The notes below the pieces were generated by a model. It did not search any database, was not told where the DNA came from, and saw nothing but the letters and a program-made list of their open reading frames with translations. Positions 62,636 to 64,000 of a stretch of 64,000 bases of DNA are shown piece after piece. Numbering within the stretch: the first letter of the stretch is position 1; every line of letters begins with the position of its first letter. A program made the translations under genes and the position numbers. Source of the DNA: Blastocystis hominis (Eukaryota; Sar; Bigyra; Opalinata; Blastocystidae); the NCBI RefSeq assembly GCF_000151665.1, contig NW_013171827.1, forward strand, positions 641,066 through 705,065. The letters are read 5' to 3'.

Positions 62636-64000
62636 CTAAGCAATATTCTTCATAATTCCTTCTATCTCTGCCTTGTGAAAAATGTCTTCGCATTCTGTTA
62701 GAACTCCATCTTCACTTGTCACTTCCAGTACACCGTTCTCTACATCGAATGCATTCGGCGCTTGCAAATTGAGAATCGAATCGGCCAGATGCAGCGGGTT
62801 CGCATTCCACACCATCTCAGGCAAGAAATGACTGAACATGTTCAAATAGGAACCGATTCCAATTCCCACAGCTCTCACCTTCATCGATAGCATCGCACTC
62901 TGGATCTCATTTCGGACTCTGTCGGCCGTCACTCCGTTGGTAAACACCAACATCACAGTCGGCATATCTCTCAATGCACACGTCGATCCGGCCACTTTGA
63001 TCGTATGAGCAATCGATGTGGGTGAGTAGGGATTTAATGAGGCTTCATAAATCGGATCAAGAATGCTGTTCGTCCATAGCTGATCGGCAGAAATGCCTGT
63101 AGCGACGCGTGTTGTTTGTTCATGAGCGAGCCATACATCAGCGCACGCAATGCCCATCGTGCTGAGATTGCGCAGAACGGAAAACACGGTGAAAAGAGCG
63201 TGCTGGCGATTGAGAAGCGAGAACGCCCGCGACGAGCAGTCTATCACAATGCTCACAGCAGAGCGAGGACGGATGGTAGGAATGCACCAGTTGAAGAAGT
63301 CTCTCGTAGAACTAGCGAGAGACTGGTGATGTCGCAAGAAGGACACACTTCGGCCCTCAGATGCATACACGACATGAGACGGAATGGGAGGGGAAAGCAG
63401 AGTGGTGTAAAGCGCGTCTACAAGATTGTTGGAAGGAATCGGACTTTTTATGGAATCGATCAGATTGATAGTCTGCTCAACTGGCCTTATGCATTTGTCC
63501 ATTTCAGACACGACAGGGAGGGCACTCATCATGTTTTGAGTTTCCAGACCATACACACGAGCCATCGACTTCGTGCAAGGCCATTCTTCAGGGAACGTAT
63601 CAATCCATTCCCAAGACAGTTTGGGAGCCGGACTCATCTGGCAGTCTCTGTTGATCTCATCGGAAACCTTGGTGAAGGGAAGTTCTCCTAGTTTCCTCGC
63701 ATGCTTCAACAAGTCGGTTGCCGTTTCAATATCAAATCGTTTTTTGCCATTATCGAACTTCCTATTGAGCTCTTCGTTGAGATGGCTGATGTCTTCTCTG
63801 CTACAAGCTTTCGAAGTCTGAGTGAGGAAGAACAAATACATATTGGGATAAGAAGCTAGAGCATTTGTTATTTCATTAGGTCCTGAGAGAAGCTGCTTAC
63901 AGAACCCGTCGCTCACAATGAAGAAAAAGTCATCACGCTTAAAACGACCCTCAACGGAAAGCAAATCCAACGGTGATGAATCCACTACCTTCAAAAACTC
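62636..64000 (-). CDS. von Willebrand A-like domain protein, partial
   Basis: About 455 residues of the C-terminal part; the gene continues past the window edge. The C-terminal 230 residues resemble a vWA fold (SAVSIVIDCSSRAFSLLN, PTVMLVFTNGVTADRVRNE, VRAVGIGIGSYL), although the usual metal-site DxSxS is DCSSR. The N-terminal part here is charged and helical (EDISHLNEELNRKF). No specific family is recognised. The stop is TAG at 62636-62638. Confidence 0.6.
   Translation of the reverse strand, partial: EFLKVVDSSPLDLLSVEGRFKRDDFFFIVSDGFCKQLLSGPNEITNALASYPNMYLFFLTQTSKACSREDISHLNEELNRKFDNGKKRFDIETATDLLKHARKLGELPFTKVSDEINRDCQMSPAPKLSWEWIDTFPEEWPCTKSMARVYGLETQNMMSALPVVSEMDKCIRPVEQTINLIDSIKSPIPSNNLVDALYTTLLSPPIPSHVVYASEGRSVSFLRHHQSLASSTRDFFNWCIPTIRPRSAVSIVIDCSSRAFSLLNRQHALFTVFSVLRNLSTMGIACADVWLAHEQTTRVATGISADQLWTNSILDPIYEASLNPYSPTSIAHTIKVAGSTCALRDMPTVMLVFTNGVTADRVRNEIQSAMLSMKVRAVGIGIGSYLNMFSHFLPEMVWNANPLHLADSILNLQAPNAFDVENGVLEVTSEDGVLTECEDIFHKAEIEGIMKNIA

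Overview
The window looks like a nuclear scaffold of a unicellular eukaryote, most likely Blastocystis or a close stramenopile relative. The main evidence is intron size. Wherever two exons can be joined on protein similarity (beta-galactosidase, importin, PDZ-TBC protein, papain-LRR gene), the intron is usually 29-37 nt, most often 29-32 nt, with GT..AG ends. A tRNA-Gln(CTG) and AT-rich spacers full of microsatellites fit a compact protist genome. No species call is possible from this sequence alone.

Region 1 (754-24409) is a large, nearly gene-complete Polinton/Maverick (polintovirus). It has about 335-bp terminal inverted repeats, a 6-bp target-site duplication with one mismatch, protein-primed DNA polymerase B, a retroviral-type integrase (frameshifted), a double-jelly-roll capsid candidate, a packaging ATPase, an adenain-like protease, a pVI-like membrane-active candidate, a fibre-like protein, a KilA-N protein and a cluster of overlapping beta-rich virion protein candidates. 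The genes work as a replication/integration block on the left and a virion block on the right. The element carries its own apparent signals: TATA-like AT-rich sequence running into TAAATG at starts, a CACTTAAAG box before two genes, and a TTTCACTTTGG motif after stops. It is also studded with 19-21-bp palindromes that have a 3-nt loop and stems of changing sequence, several of them inside reading frames. Its right end is complicated by a second terminus near 23125, a host-repeat copy and a 150-N gap.

Region 2 (24416-37234) is host DNA with a Polinton relic (25553-26965) whose reading frame is a recombinant of two virion genes, a GC-rich, frameshifted fibronectin-III gene remnant (about 28470-30930), a MORN pseudogene and a MORN-LRR gene in which each LRR unit is a separate exon.

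Region 3 (37235-44942) is a decayed, internally deleted Polinton of a related subfamily in the opposite orientation. It retains the integrase-to-polymerase block.

Region 4 (45990-64000) is host. It holds an LRR fragment, a secreted papain-like pseudoprotease fused through a Thr/Pro stalk to the same LRR exons, two unrecognised basic or Ser-rich genes, tRNA-Gln beside a duplicated beta-galactosidase tail, a PDZ-TBC RabGAP candidate, a GH35 beta-galactosidase, an importin-13/transportin-3-type receptor and a vWA-like protein cut by the window edge.
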